A DNA stretch of 64,000 bases from Bacteroidales bacterium (GCA_015709215.1 JACCQN010000001.1:150338-214337), one strand, 5' to 3'. Counted from the first letter of the stretch, positions 1-9,484 are shown. Notes: generated by a model not told the origin, from the letters alone. Translations and numbers: made by a program.

Positions 1-1
1 C

Positions 2-520
2 ACTGATCCCAAAATTCATGATTTTCTCCAGGATATTTTTTCAGGCACAACCATTCATCTGGATTACTCTAACGATCTTCATGGTGTGGAATATGCCAGC
101 ATTTTAAAAAATATTTATGCCATTATTATTGGAATTGTTGACGCAAATTTTGACTCGCCAAATTTGAGGTCGCTTGTGCTTTCGAAGGCAATAAACGAAA
201 TGCGACAACTGATCAAAACATTTGGCGGACAGGAAGAGACCATTTTTAAATATTGTGGGTTTGGTGATTTTTCACTTACTGCCTTGAACGATCTTAGCAG
301 AAACCGCACCTTAGGCCTTTTAATCGGAAAAGGTTTCTTTTCGCAGGATATATCCAAAAAAGTAGTGCTTGAAGGTAGAATTGCTGTTCAGGTTTTTTAT
401 GAAGAGCTTGAAAAAAGACAGCTGACAGGCCTCAACTATCCACTAATGACAGAACTTTACATGGTGTTTAATACTGATTATGATATTGGAAAATTCGTAA
501 ACAATATCCTTAACGATTAA
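2..520 (+). CDS. gpsA: glycerol-3-phosphate dehydrogenase [NAD(P)+], 3' part
   Basis: This is the C-terminal part of the enzyme that reduces dihydroxyacetone phosphate to sn-glycerol 3-phosphate for phospholipid synthesis in the cytoplasm. The reading frame is open from the window edge, so the N-terminal Rossmann domain lies outside. Visible family signatures are GVEYASILKN, which contains the expected catalytic lysine, then GFGDFSLTA and LSRNRTLG, which match the helical substrate-binding domain. A GTG at position 86 could be taken as a start, but the homologous sequence continues upstream of it, so it is internal. The stop codon overlaps the 3' end of the convergent glycosyltransferase gene by 11 bp. 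The family assignment is firm; the full length is unknown. Confidence 0.88.
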   Translation, partial: TDPKIHDFLQDIFSGTTIHLDYSNDLHGVEYASILKNIYAIIIGIVDANFDSPNLRSLVLSKAINEMRQLIKTFGGQEETIFKYCGFGDFSLTALNDLSRNRTLGLLIGKGFFSQDISKKVVLEGRIAVQVFYEELEKRQLTGLNYPLMTELYMVFNTDYDIGKFVNNILND

Positions 521-1814
521 GCATTTTTTCAAACTGTTTGGCCATTTCACGGGTTAGCTCAAGCCTGGAGTACTGTTGAACACTTCCGGAAGTTGAAGCT
601 AAATTGCCTGTTCGGTAGCGCTTATAATAATCCCAAATGTATTTTTTAAGCTGATCCTCATCCTCAAAATCTACCATCACACCTGCGCCGGTTTTGGATA
701 ATATTTGGGATGCATCTCCATTTTGTGGTCCAATTCCCAAAATTGGTCTTCCGGCTCCCATATACTCAAACAGCTTTCCGGTGAGTATCAGATGTGCATT
801 GGGTGTACGATTGATCAGCAACAACAATACCTGAGCACGCATTTGCTCCTTAATCACCTCATCATGTGGCAAATATGATTGTATTTGAACTTTTTCGAGA
901 AGCTGAAATTCTTTTAAAGATTCTCTTACATACACATCGATGTTCCCAATTAGTTTGATCTTTAAGCAACCCGAAAAACCAGCGTCCTCTTCACACAACT
1001 CTTTTAATACTTTCCATAAATTCAGTGGGTTACGTGTTTTGACAAGAGCCCCAATATGAGCCAAACTAAAATCGCTGTCAGGCTTTATTTCTTCTGATTT
1101 TTCGAAATCAGAACTATCAAATCCATTCGGAATCACGCAATAATCCCGTTTCCGGATAGCATTAAATTCCCTTTGCATTCCAGAACTTACAACAGTAATA
1201 GCATCAGCATTTTGTAATACTTTTAACTCCAGCTGATGGTGTTTTTTGTCGGCTCGTTTTCCCAGCATTAAATCCTGATAATAATCAATATTAGTCCAGG
1301 GATCCCTAAAATCTGCCAGCCAGGCAACTCCTGTTTGTTCTTTTAACTGCATAGCAATCAGATGCATGCTATGTGGAGGGCCAGTTGAAACAATTAAATC
1401 AATCTTGTTTTTACTGAGCCAGTTTTTTAAAAACTTCACTGATGGCTTAATCCAAAAACGTCGCGCATCCGGAATAAATACATTTCCTCTGATCCAGATA
1501 CTAAGCTTTTCTGTCAAGCCAGGCTTTTTCTTTTCCGATAAAAAAGCCGTTTGAATACGTTCATCTTTTCCCCGTCCAGTAAACGTTTTGTACCAGCGGT
1601 AAGGCTCCCAAACCTTGGTTTTAATAACTTCTATTCCAGTTGGAATTTCATTAACAAGACTTTGATCTATCTGCGGCGACTCCGGATTTTCGGGAGTATA
1701 AACAACGGGTTCCCAGTTGAATTCTCTCAAATATTTAGCAAACTTCAACCAACGCTGAACCCCTCCTCCACCGGAAGGTGGCCAATAATATGTGATGATT
1801 AAAACCTTTTTCAT
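510..1814 (-). CDS. glycosyltransferase, GT4-like (GT-B fold)
   Basis: This 434-residue protein looks like a cytoplasmic retaining glycosyltransferase acting on a cell-surface glycan. The N-terminus has a Rossmann strand followed by a glycine-rich loop (YYWPPSGGGGVQRW, about residues 9-22), typical of GT4-like enzymes with an N-terminal donor/acceptor fold. The middle has DFRDPW, and the C-terminal half has GKLFEYMGAGRPILG (about residues 345-360), the region that normally holds the sugar nucleotide. It follows the YfhO-like gene by 6 bp and is probably cotranscribed with it and the DUF4834 gene. The sugar and acceptor cannot be read from the sequence. Confidence 0.82.
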   Translation of the reverse strand: MKKVLIITYYWPPSGGGGVQRWLKFAKYLREFNWEPVVYTPENPESPQIDQSLVNEIPTGIEVIKTKVWEPYRWYKTFTGRGKDERIQTAFLSEKKKPGLTEKLSIWIRGNVFIPDARRFWIKPSVKFLKNWLSKNKIDLIVSTGPPHSMHLIAMQLKEQTGVAWLADFRDPWTNIDYYQDLMLGKRADKKHHQLELKVLQNADAITVVSSGMQREFNAIRKRDYCVIPNGFDSSDFEKSEEIKPDSDFSLAHIGALVKTRNPLNLWKVLKELCEEDAGFSGCLKIKLIGNIDVYVRESLKEFQLLEKVQIQSYLPHDEVIKEQMRAQVLLLLINRTPNAHLILTGKLFEYMGAGRPILGIGPQNGDASQILSKTGAGVMVDFEDEDQLKKYIWDYYKRYRTGNLASTSGSVQQYSRLELTREMAKQFEKMLNR

Positions 1815-1820
1815 AAAGGT

Positions 1821-4331
1821 TTATGCTTCGGCCTTTTTCTGCTTAACTAAAAAATTAATGAAGATACCAACTGCCAAAAGAATCAGCAACAGGGAACTGG
1901 CCAGACTAACCTTTTCACCAACAGCCCAAACACGCGGCTCGTAGCGCATTTCCAGCTGATGGTTTCCTGCCGGAATCAGGGCTGCCCTTAAAATATAATT
2001 AGCTCGTAATAAATCATGTTTCTGACCATCCACATACAAATTCCATCCTTTAGTTGTCCAGATCTCAGAGAAAACAACCAGCTGATTATGAACTGACCTC
2101 AACTCATAATTTAGTTTATTAGGAGCATATTGCGTAAGCTTGATCGTTGCTGATGAATCAATCTGAGAATCAAAATCATTCAACATCTCCCGAAATTCGT
2201 TATGCAAAACAGCCGTTTCCCGCAGATTTACTGCTTCCAAAGCATCAATCTCTTCATTTGGGGTCTGAACCCACACAATATTTTCGGCAAACCAGGCATT
2301 TCCAAAAGCAAAAGTATTTCGCAAAGGTGCAGAAGTTGGGCTATAGATAAAATAGCGCGTATTTAACATATTCAATACTTGCTGTTTAGCCAGCACTGCA
2401 TTGATTGATTGCATGTTGGGATTTTCGTTGAAAACAGAAGATACAGCCTGAATCTCCGCTTGAAGATAATGATCAATCAAATCCTGATAACGTTGTAGTT
2501 TTGCCCCATGATAACCACCAATAGCATGATGATAATAGCTGGTGCTGGCATCGTTAAAAATATTCTTAGTCAAATCCAACACCCTGAAATTCGGGTCATT
2601 ATCTTTCAGTATTTCTTTGTCGGCCTGCGTAAGCTGGAAAGGGTTTTCAACTTTTCTTTTTGGAACAAAATTGTCATTATTCAGATAACGTTGTGCCACA
2701 GGAACCATATCAAATAAAATCAAAAGTATAAATGCAGCAATAAGCCAGGAAGCTTTTATTTTCTTAAGGCTATAGAAATATAAAACTGCTGTGGCAAGCA
2801 GGATAAAGATAAAACTTCGCAAAGCATCTGCCTTAAAAATACTTACCCGAACTGCCTCAAGCTGACTCAAAAACAAATCTATTTGCGAAGCATTTCCCGG
2901 ATTCGACTCTTTGATACGATTAAACTGTTCCAACTCAAACTGACTGAAAAAGTTGAAAAAAGTAGTTGGCATGAGGTAAAATAAAAAAGCAAGCCCACCT
3001 GTTAACCCAAAAGAAATCCAAAAATATTTCTGTTTACGACGCAGAATTTCAGGATTTTGATAGAGCTGATAAAGACCCAGAAAACCTAAAAGCGGAATTG
3101 TAAGTTCGGCAATAACCAGCGTCATCGAAACCGCCCTGAATTTGTTATATCCGGGTATATAATCAAGAAAGAAATCAGTGAAGGGCATAAAGTTTTTCCC
3201 CCAACTAAGCACAATAGATAACACTGTAGCCGACAGCAATATCCATTTGTATTTGCCTTTCACAAAGAAGACCCCCAGCACAAACAAAAACACAACAATT
3301 GCGCCCACATAAACCGGTCCGCTGGTTCCGGGCTGATCGCCCCAATAAGCATTTTGTTGTGCCAAAGCCTGACGCATTCCCCTGTCAGCTTTTTCTAAAG
3401 CCGGATGATTTGAACCTAACATAGCAGTGGCTCCTCCTTTCGCATTGGGGATTAATAGCGACCAGGTTTCGCCAATGCCATAACTCCAGTTTGTGATATA
3501 GGATCTGTCGAGACCCCGGGTTTGATCATCAGCATTTTTGGTTAGTACCGGCTTTCCTCGCATGGATTCTTTTCCATAGTCATAGGTAGCATAAAGATTG
3601 GTGCTGTGTGTAAGGACTGCTAACAAGGCTCCAACTATCAAAAAACCGCTGGCTTTAAAAAAATTCGGCATAGTTTTGAAACGAACCGCATCAATCAGCT
3701 GAATGATTCCCAGAATCACCACAATAAGCAGTAAGTAATAAGTTATCTGTAAATGTCCGGCTTCTAATTGTAGCGCGAGTGCTAATGAGGCCAACAGAGC
3801 TCCCCAAAGGTATTTTCCCCGGTAAGCCAGCACAATACCTGCTAACACCGGCGCCATATAGCCTATGGCATAAGCTTTTGAAGTGTGCCCGGCCCCTAAA
3901 ATAATTAAAAAATATGAAGAAAAAGCAAAAGCAATAGCGCCTGCCATGCTCAGCCATGGATTGACGCGCATAACGAGCAGCAAAACGAAAAATCCGAGCA
4001 TATACACAAAAACTGCATTAGCCGGATATGGCAACCACAGCTGAACAACTTTTTTTACATACCGCATCAGATTGTTGCCATAAATCACCGAAATCTGCCA
4101 GGCAGGCATTCCACCAAACATGGAATTTGTCCACAAGGGTTCTTCTCCCGTTTCTTTTCTGAAATCCACTATTTCTTTCGACATGCCTTTCCACATGGCG
4201 ATATCGTGTTGTTCCAGTCGTTTGCCTTCGAGCAAAGGATTAAAATAAGCAATCGTTATCACTAAAAAACTTAAAATGGCTGTAATTATGGCTATCAGAA
4301 ATTTAGTTCTTGCGGGATTGTTATTTTTCAT
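1821..4331 (-). CDS. YfhO-family polytopic membrane protein
   Basis: An 836-residue inner-membrane protein with about a dozen hydrophobic segments through roughly residue 560, a soluble C-terminal region, and one last membrane segment near the end. The N-terminal loop WTNSMFGGMPAWQ and the overall layout match the YfhO family, GT-C-like proteins thought to move lipid-linked sugars or modify surface polymers outside the membrane. The start overlaps the upstream DUF4834 gene by 11 bp and the stop lies 6 bp from the glycosyltransferase, so the three genes probably form one operon. The family call is good; the substrate is unknown. Confidence 0.8.
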   Translation of the reverse strand: MKNNNPARTKFLIAIITAILSFLVITIAYFNPLLEGKRLEQHDIAMWKGMSKEIVDFRKETGEEPLWTNSMFGGMPAWQISVIYGNNLMRYVKKVVQLWLPYPANAVFVYMLGFFVLLLVMRVNPWLSMAGAIAFAFSSYFLIILGAGHTSKAYAIGYMAPVLAGIVLAYRGKYLWGALLASLALALQLEAGHLQITYYLLLIVVILGIIQLIDAVRFKTMPNFFKASGFLIVGALLAVLTHSTNLYATYDYGKESMRGKPVLTKNADDQTRGLDRSYITNWSYGIGETWSLLIPNAKGGATAMLGSNHPALEKADRGMRQALAQQNAYWGDQPGTSGPVYVGAIVVFLFVLGVFFVKGKYKWILLSATVLSIVLSWGKNFMPFTDFFLDYIPGYNKFRAVSMTLVIAELTIPLLGFLGLYQLYQNPEILRRKQKYFWISFGLTGGLAFLFYLMPTTFFNFFSQFELEQFNRIKESNPGNASQIDLFLSQLEAVRVSIFKADALRSFIFILLATAVLYFYSLKKIKASWLIAAFILLILFDMVPVAQRYLNNDNFVPKRKVENPFQLTQADKEILKDNDPNFRVLDLTKNIFNDASTSYYHHAIGGYHGAKLQRYQDLIDHYLQAEIQAVSSVFNENPNMQSINAVLAKQQVLNMLNTRYFIYSPTSAPLRNTFAFGNAWFAENIVWVQTPNEEIDALEAVNLRETAVLHNEFREMLNDFDSQIDSSATIKLTQYAPNKLNYELRSVHNQLVVFSEIWTTKGWNLYVDGQKHDLLRANYILRAALIPAGNHQLEMRYEPRVWAVGEKVSLASSLLLILLAVGIFINFLVKQKKAEA

Positions 4332-4596
4332 TTTCAGGCTTATTATTGTCTTTTACTTCTTCAAAATCAACGTATTCACCAATATTAGGATCTACTCTTG
4401 GCTGATCGTTCCCCGACATTTTTACTTTTACCTCACCATGCTTTGTTTCTTTTTTTGCCTGATGAGTATCACGCATCTTTTCCTGCATCTTACGAAAATA
4501 ACGACTAAGCAACCACGGCATTCCGTACCTAAAAAACAGACGGAAAAGATAAAAAATCAGGATAACCCAAAAGATGAATAATAAAAAACCTTCCAT
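4321..4596 (-). CDS. DUF4834 family small membrane protein
   Basis: A small protein of 91 residues with one hydrophobic helix at the N-terminus (MEGFLLFIFWVILIFYLFRL), then a charged cytoplasmic tail with lysine-rich and acidic parts. It matches the Bacteroidota DUF4834 family in size and pattern. A start six codons upstream at 4614 is possible, but the ATG at 4596 begins directly at the membrane helix and fits the family better. It overlaps the YfhO-like gene by 11 bp, which suggests coupled translation. Function is unknown. Confidence 0.7.
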   Translation of the reverse strand: MEGFLLFIFWVILIFYLFRLFFRYGMPWLLSRYFRKMQEKMRDTHQAKKETKHGEVKVKMSGNDQPRVDPNIGEYVDFEEVKDNNKPENEK

Positions 4597-4713
4597 AATT
4601 GGTAAAAACAACACATTATTAAAAATGCGAAATTAGTCTTTTTTAAAGAAAATCATGGAAATGACTGATTGATAAAAACGTAAAAAAACTAAAGAAATAC
4701 AAAAAAGCTGGCA

Positions 4714-4749
4714 CAAAAAAACAGAAGGCGAATATTGCATCACCTTCTG
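4714..4749 (-). terminator. rho-independent terminator of rpmH
   Basis: The arms 4722-4731 and 4740-4749 form a 10-bp stem with one mismatch and an 8-base loop. On the minus strand it is followed by a run of seven to eight T residues. It lies 40 bp after the rpmH stop codon. Confidence 0.85.
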
Positions 4750-4788
4750 CCTAAACCTTAAATAAATCAAGAAACAGCTGCTAACAAA

Positions 4789-4935
4789 TTACATTTCGTC
4801 AGAAACCGTAAGTCTTTTTCTGCCTTTTGATCTTCTGGCTTTTAAGACCTTGCGTCCGTTGGCAGTAGCCATTCTCTCTCTGAAGCCGTGTTTATTACGA
4901 CGTTTTCTGTTTGATGGTTGAAAAGTACGTTTCAT
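4789..4935 (-). CDS. rpmH: 50S ribosomal protein L34
   Basis: A 48-codon gene encoding the very basic ribosomal protein L34, a component of the large subunit. The reading frame begins [18 protein letters not shown] and continues through the conserved [19 protein letters not shown] block, which is diagnostic of the family. The C-terminus is slightly extended (KRLTVSDEM), as in other Bacteroidota. It stands alone, with its own consensus promoter upstream at 5016-5046 and a strong terminator downstream. It does not sit beside rnpA or dnaA here, unlike in many other phyla. Confidence 0.97.
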   Translation of the reverse strand: MKRTFQPSNRKRRNKHGFRERMATANGRKVLKARRSKGRKRLTVSDEM

Positions 4936-5015
4936 TGCTCAATTGAATTTTCAGGTATATGATTCGCCAGCAGCTTCTGTTGCCGGATGGCTTGTTAATT
5001 ACAATTTTGGGAGTG

Positions 5016-5046
5016 CAAAAATAGAAACATTTTTTAGACTGACAAA
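5016..5046 (-). promoter_or_regulatory. Bacteroidota-type promoter of rpmH
   Basis: Read on the minus strand this is TTTG (5043-5046), a 19-base spacer, and TATTTTTG (5016-5023). It matches the phylum consensus of TTTG at -33 and TAnnTTTG at -7 exactly. The predicted transcript start is near 5009, giving a leader of about 75 bases. Confidence 0.85.
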
Positions 5047-5056
5047 GTCATTTCTC

Positions 5057-5102
5057 AAAAAAACGAAAAATTACCGGAAGTTCGTTGAATTCCTTCCGGT
5101 AA
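5057..5102 (-). terminator. rho-independent terminator of pepD
   Basis: A perfect 10-bp inverted repeat (5071-5080 and 5093-5102) with a 12-base loop is followed on the minus strand by TTTTTCGTTTTTTT. It begins 20 bp after the pepD stop codon and also separates pepD from the rpmH promoter. Confidence 0.88.
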
Positions 5103-5122
5103 TAATCGTAAATTAAAAAATA

Positions 5123-6580
5123 TCACTTCTTTGGTGTGTGTTTCAAGGTTTCAACCAGATATTCCCAGAAAAGTTTTACTGTGTCAATATTTACTTTCTC
5201 GTCTGGTGAATGCGGATGACGAATGGTTGGCCCAAATGAAATCATGTCCCAATTGGGATAAGCTGCTCCCAAAATACCACATTCCAAACCGGCATGAATT
5301 ACCTTTACTTCAGGAACTCTACCAAATTTGTTGTTATAAACATCTTTCATGACATGAAGGATGGGCGAATCCACATTTGGTTTCCAACCTGGATAATCAC
5401 CTGATGAATAGGCTTTGCCACCAGCTTTTTCGAAAACTTCCCGAATTTGAGCAGCCAGCTTTTCTTTATCAGCATCTACCGAGCTTCTTTGTAAGGTTCC
5501 AATCACAAATTGTCCTTCATTCATTTTAACAATTGCCAAATTTGTAGAAGTTTCTACAACACCTTCCATATCTTTCGACATGGCAATAACTCCATTCGGA
5601 CATTTGGCAACAGCTTCAAAAAGACTGTTTTGTGATTTCGCATCAACAACATTTTCAGGCAATTCGACAGCTTCGGCTTTGATAGATAAACCACCATCTG
5701 CTTCGGCAAACTCATCTTTAGCAATGGCTTCAAACTCAACCGTAAACTGTTCAAAAAGTTCTGCATTTTTAGTGGGCACAACCACTGTTGCAAAAGCTTC
5801 ACGCGGAATGGCATTACGAAGACTACCACCGTCGATTTGAGCCACACGCAACCCAACTTTATCGGCTGCCATAAGCATTAGGGTATTGATAATTTTATTC
5901 GCATTTCCGCGACCCAAATGGATATCCAAACCGGAATGACCACCTTTAAGTCCTTTTACAACAATACGATACGCTTTATGATCAGCAGGTGTTGCTTCCA
6001 ATGAATATTTAAACTCACCAGTGGTATCAACACCACCTGCGCAGCCAATATACAGCTCGCCTTCGTCTTCCGAGTCCATATTTAAAAGGATATCGCCTTT
6101 CAAAATCCCGGGCTTGAGTTCGTTAGCACCTGTCATACCGGTTTCCTCATCAATAGTAAAAAGGGCTTCGATTGGTCCATGCTCCAGATCAGTAGCTTCT
6201 AAAACCGTCATAGCAGCTGCTGCACCAATTCCATTATCTGATCCGAGGGTTGTACCCTTTGCCTTTACCCAGCCATCTTCGATATAAGTCTCTATGGGAT
6301 CTTTTTCAAAGTCGTGATCTGTTCCTTCATTTTTCTGAGGAACCATATCGAGGTGAGCCTGTAGTATGATTCCCTTACGATCTTCCATGCCTGGTGTGGC
6401 AGGTTTGCGGGCAATTACATTTCCTACCTCATCAACGATGGTTTCAAGACCCAATTTTTCACAAAATTCCTTTGTGAAAGCGATAATTTTCTCTTCCTTT
6501 TTTGATGGGCGTGGAATTTGCGTCAGGCTATGGAAATTTTTCCAAATTCCTTTTGGTTCCAGATCCAAAATGCTACTCAT
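5123..6580 (-). CDS. pepD: aminoacyl-histidine dipeptidase (Xaa-His dipeptidase), M20 family
   Basis: A 485-residue cytoplasmic metallopeptidase that hydrolyses dipeptides such as Xaa-His. Zinc ligands are visible in order: H76 and D78 in QAHLDMV, D115 in LGSDNGIG, the E145-E146 pair in TIDEETG, and D169 in LNMDSEDEGEL. The stretch ELYIGCAGG is typical of the PepD branch rather than other M20 peptidases, and the length is normal for that branch. The start at 6580 is a plain ATG directly ahead of the conserved N-terminus. It is a single-gene unit that ends in its own terminator and is divergent from the aminotransferase gene. Confidence 0.93.
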   Translation of the reverse strand: MSSILDLEPKGIWKNFHSLTQIPRPSKKEEKIIAFTKEFCEKLGLETIVDEVGNVIARKPATPGMEDRKGIILQAHLDMVPQKNEGTDHDFEKDPIETYIEDGWVKAKGTTLGSDNGIGAAAAMTVLEATDLEHGPIEALFTIDEETGMTGANELKPGILKGDILLNMDSEDEGELYIGCAGGVDTTGEFKYSLEATPADHKAYRIVVKGLKGGHSGLDIHLGRGNANKIINTLMLMAADKVGLRVAQIDGGSLRNAIPREAFATVVVPTKNAELFEQFTVEFEAIAKDEFAEADGGLSIKAEAVELPENVVDAKSQNSLFEAVAKCPNGVIAMSKDMEGVVETSTNLAIVKMNEGQFVIGTLQRSSVDADKEKLAAQIREVFEKAGGKAYSSGDYPGWKPNVDSPILHVMKDVYNNKFGRVPEVKVIHAGLECGILGAAYPNWDMISFGPTIRHPHSPDEKVNIDTVKLFWEYLVETLKHTPKK

Positions 6581-6707
6581 AATGATATAAATTTAAGTGA
6601 ATAATCTGTTTTGAGGGGCTAAATTACAACTATTTCCGGATAAAAGCATAGTGCAGAGTGAAGTTCCATGAAAACAATTACAGCGAAGCAGAAATCAGGC
6701 AGGGCTT

Positions 6708-6738
6708 TTTGGCAAGTCAATCGAATTAAGTATTTTTA
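6708..6738 (+). promoter_or_regulatory. Bacteroidota-type promoter of the aminotransferase gene
   Basis: TTTG (6708-6711), a 19-base spacer and TATTTTTA (6731-6738) match the phylum consensus with one change in the last base. The promoter lies inside the longest possible reading frame, so it supports translation from the ATG at 6758 rather than from 6668. Confidence 0.72.
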
Positions 6739-6757
6739 CTGCAAATACTTAACCATT

Positions 6758-8056
6758 ATGCGTAAAAATATCCGGAATCAATTACCCATAAACATCAATT
6801 TGAACGTGCGTGGACTTTCTCAATCCTCCACTTTAGCGATTAATGAAAAAAGTCGTCAACTCATACTGGAAGGACGTAAAGTGTATAAGTTTGGGCTTGG
6901 ACAATCACCTTTTCCGGTTCCTGAACCCGTTGTAGAAGCTCTGCGCAGGCATGCCCACGAAAAAGATTATCTTCCCGTAAGAGGCTTGCTGCCACTTCGT
7001 GAAGCTATCGCGGCCTTCAATAAGCGTACCCAGTATATTGATTGCTCGCCCGACGACATCCTCATTGGCCCAGGTTCCAAAGAACTTATTTTTATTCTTC
7101 AATTAGTTTATTATGGTGATCTGATCATCCCAACACCAAGCTGGGTGTCTTATTTTCCGCAAGCCAGAATCATTGGCCGTCATGTGCAATGGGTGCCTAC
7201 AAGCGCCGAAGAACACTATCGCTTATCACCCGAGAAGCTTGACATGATTTGCCGCTCGGATCCTAACAGACCCCGAATCGTAATTTTAAATTATCCCAGC
7301 AATCCAACAGGTTGCACCTATCCCACAGAAAAACTAAAGGAACTGGCTGCCGTGGCCCGAAAATACAATATTGTACTGGTTTCTGATGAAATTTATGGCA
7401 TGATTCATCATCAAGGGCAACATGTTTCTATCGCCCGTTTTTATCCTGAAGGAACAATTATCAGTAGTGGATTAAGCAAATGGTGTGGCGCAGGAGGCTG
7501 GCGATTAGGCACATTTTCGTTTCCTCCGCAACTGTACTGGTTGCGCGAAGCCATGGCAGCAGTAGCAAGCGAAACATACACATCAACCTCCGCTCCAATT
7601 CAATACGCTGCAGTAAGGGCATTTGAAGGCGGCGATTATATTGATCAGTATCTGGACGATTCAAGAAGGATTTTACGGTATATGGCTAAAATTATCAGGC
7701 AAAAGCTGGCAGCCGTTTCCATTACAACGCCACAGGTTAGTGGCGGATTTTATCTTTATCCCGACTTTAGTCTGTATCGCCAAAAGCTGAAATCCCATAA
7801 TATTTTAACATCCGCTGAATTATGCGACAAAATTCTGGAAGAAACAGGAGTTGCATTACTCCCCGGAATTGACTTTGGGCACCAGCCAGATGAATTGGTT
7901 GCACGACTGGCTTATGTGGATTTTGATGGAAGCCTGGCATTGGAAAAATTGTCAGCTTTTCAGGATAAAAAACTTCAGGAATCTTATATAAGGGATTACT
8001 GTCCGTCCATTTGGGAAGGCACAAAAGCTTTGTGCGATTGGTTCAGTATGCTTTAA
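6758..8056 (+). CDS. pyridoxal-phosphate aminotransferase, class I/II
   Basis: A 432-residue fold-type I aminotransferase that moves an amino group between an amino acid and a 2-oxo acid. The cofactor lysine is K241 in SSGLSKWCGAGGWRLG. NYPSNPTG and SDEIYG match the expected cofactor-ring contacts, and the second arginine of GGWRLG follows in the usual place. The frame could begin at 6668, but those 30 residues do not resemble the family and overlap the promoter at 6708-6738, so 6758 was chosen. It looks like the aspartate or aromatic aminotransferase group; the exact substrate cannot be told from sequence. It converges with the DUF721 gene, with 10 bp between the stops. Confidence 0.85.
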   Translation: MRKNIRNQLPININLNVRGLSQSSTLAINEKSRQLILEGRKVYKFGLGQSPFPVPEPVVEALRRHAHEKDYLPVRGLLPLREAIAAFNKRTQYIDCSPDDILIGPGSKELIFILQLVYYGDLIIPTPSWVSYFPQARIIGRHVQWVPTSAEEHYRLSPEKLDMICRSDPNRPRIVILNYPSNPTGCTYPTEKLKELAAVARKYNIVLVSDEIYGMIHHQGQHVSIARFYPEGTIISSGLSKWCGAGGWRLGTFSFPPQLYWLREAMAAVASETYTSTSAPIQYAAVRAFEGGDYIDQYLDDSRRILRYMAKIIRQKLAAVSITTPQVSGGFYLYPDFSLYRQKLKSHNILTSAELCDKILEETGVALLPGIDFGHQPDELVARLAYVDFDGSLALEKLSAFQDKKLQESYIRDYCPSIWEGTKALCDWFSML

Positions 8057-8066
8057 AAAACATGCT

Positions 8067-8357
8067 CTATCTGAAAACGACATCTTTAATCACTTCCTTA
8101 CCTACTTCCTGATTCAGATTTTTAATAATCAGGCTTTTAGCATAGGAAAGTTCCTGTCGCAAGGCATCAGAATCCAGTTTCACGAAAAGCACTTGTTTCT
8201 CAACATGTAAATCCAGTGTTTTCTTTTTAATGGTGGGTCCTACCACTTTAGGCCAGCAATTTATCAGTCTTACCTCATCAAGGCGTGGTTCCCAGCCATA
8301 AATCCGCAGTAACTGCCGGATCACATCTCCCAAAGGTTCTTCATTATTCGTGGACAT
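8067..8357 (-). CDS. DUF721 domain protein (DciA-like)
   Basis: A 96-residue protein of the DUF721 family. The pattern GDVIRQLLRIYGWEPRLDEVRLINCWPKVVG splits into an N-terminal helix and the conserved W-x-x-V-V-G motif, followed by the KH-like pattern LDLHVEKQVLFVKLDSDALRQELS. Related DciA proteins load the replicative helicase in bacteria without DnaC, but many DUF721 proteins have not been tested. It starts 12 bp after recF ends, so it is very probably cotranscribed with recF, which agrees with a role in replication or repair. Confidence 0.78.
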   Translation of the reverse strand: MSTNNEEPLGDVIRQLLRIYGWEPRLDEVRLINCWPKVVGPTIKKKTLDLHVEKQVLFVKLDSDALRQELSYAKSLIIKNLNQEVGKEVIKDVVFR

Positions 8358-8368
8358 AAAATCAGGTT

Positions 8369-9484
8369 TTAGGATGAGGTATTTTGGTATATTACTCCGT
8401 TGTTCACTTCAAAAATCCGGTGATCAATTTGACTTTCCTCAAAGAGTTTATCAACCCTTTGTTGCTGGGTATCAGTAAGAAAAACCTGCCCGAAATGATC
8501 TTCACCTACAAGCCTGACAAGCTGCTTAACACGCTGATCATCAAGCTTATCAAAAATATCATCCAGCAGCAAAATTGGTTTGTAACCCATTTTTTTATGG
8601 GTAAAATCGTACTGCGCCAATCGAATTGCAATTACAAACGACTTTTGCTGACCCTGCGACCCAAACTTCTTGACCGGAAAGCTATTCATCAAAAACGACA
8701 AATCGTCTTTGTGAGTGCCCACAGTAGTAAAACGAGCTGATCGATCGCGTTGTAAATTTTGATTGAGTAAATCCTGCAATGTACTTTCATGCAGATTAGA
8801 TTCATACTGAATGAACACTTTTTCGTTGCCTCCGGAAATAAGATCATAATAGTGCTGAAAAATATCCTGAAAATCGTTCAAAAAAGCTTTCCTATGCTGA
8901 TAGATAATCGTGGCTGGTTGAATCATTTGGGCTTCCCACAAACTCAAAAGCTCTCTGTCGAAACGCTTGTGTTCTGCAAATTGCTTCAATAAGGCATTCC
9001 GCTGTCCAAGCGCTTTGTTGTATTTAATTAACGCATCGAGATAAACAGGATTAAACTGCGAAATCACTCCATCGATAAATTTCCTGCGCAATTCGCTTCC
9101 GTCATTAATCAGATCATGATCATGAGGCGAAATCATTACTAAAGGAATCTTTCCAATATGATCTGCCAGACGATCATAAGTCTTTTTATTCCATTGAAAA
9201 AGCTTTTTGTGTCGGTGCTTTTGAATGCAGCTCACCTGATCGGTTTCCATCCCCGGACGCTGGTAAAAGCCATGAACAGTAAAAAACTCGTCTTCATGCC
9301 GAATATTTTGCTGATCATTGGCATTGAAATAGCTTTTACAAAAAGACAAATAATAAATAGCATCAAGAATGTTTGTCTTTCCGGCACCATTACGCCCGAC
9401 AAAACAATTGATTTTTTCGGAGAACTGCATTTCGGCAGCCTCATAATTTTTAAAACTTACAAGTTTGAGGGTTTGCAGATGCAT
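8369..9484 (-). CDS. recF: DNA replication and repair protein RecF
   Basis: RecF is an SMC-like ATPase that helps load RecA at single-strand gaps through the RecFOR pathway. The 371-residue product begins HLQTLKLVSFKNYE, has a Walker A motif GRNGAGKT at residues 30-37, an ABC-type signature region (KFGSQGQQKSF) and a Walker B motif (LLLDDIFDKLD). Starting at 9484 rather than 9505 puts the first strand at the normal place. It sits between porQ (51 bp upstream) and the DUF721 gene (12 bp downstream). Confidence 0.95.
   Translation of the reverse strand: MHLQTLKLVSFKNYEAAEMQFSEKINCFVGRNGAGKTNILDAIYYLSFCKSYFNANDQQNIRHEDEFFTVHGFYQRPGMETDQVSCIQKHRHKKLFQWNKKTYDRLADHIGKIPLVMISPHDHDLINDGSELRRKFIDGVISQFNPVYLDALIKYNKALGQRNALLKQFAEHKRFDRELLSLWEAQMIQPATIIYQHRKAFLNDFQDIFQHYYDLISGGNEKVFIQYESNLHESTLQDLLNQNLQRDRSARFTTVGTHKDDLSFLMNSFPVKKFGSQGQQKSFVIAIRLAQYDFTHKKMGYKPILLLDDIFDKLDDQRVKQLVRLVGEDHFGQVFLTDTQQQRVDKLFEESQIDHRIFEVNNGVIYQNTSS

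Noticed and set aside
6668..6757. An earlier ATG for the aminotransferase.
   Set aside because: The 30 extra residues are not family-like, and they contain the consensus promoter at 6708-6738.
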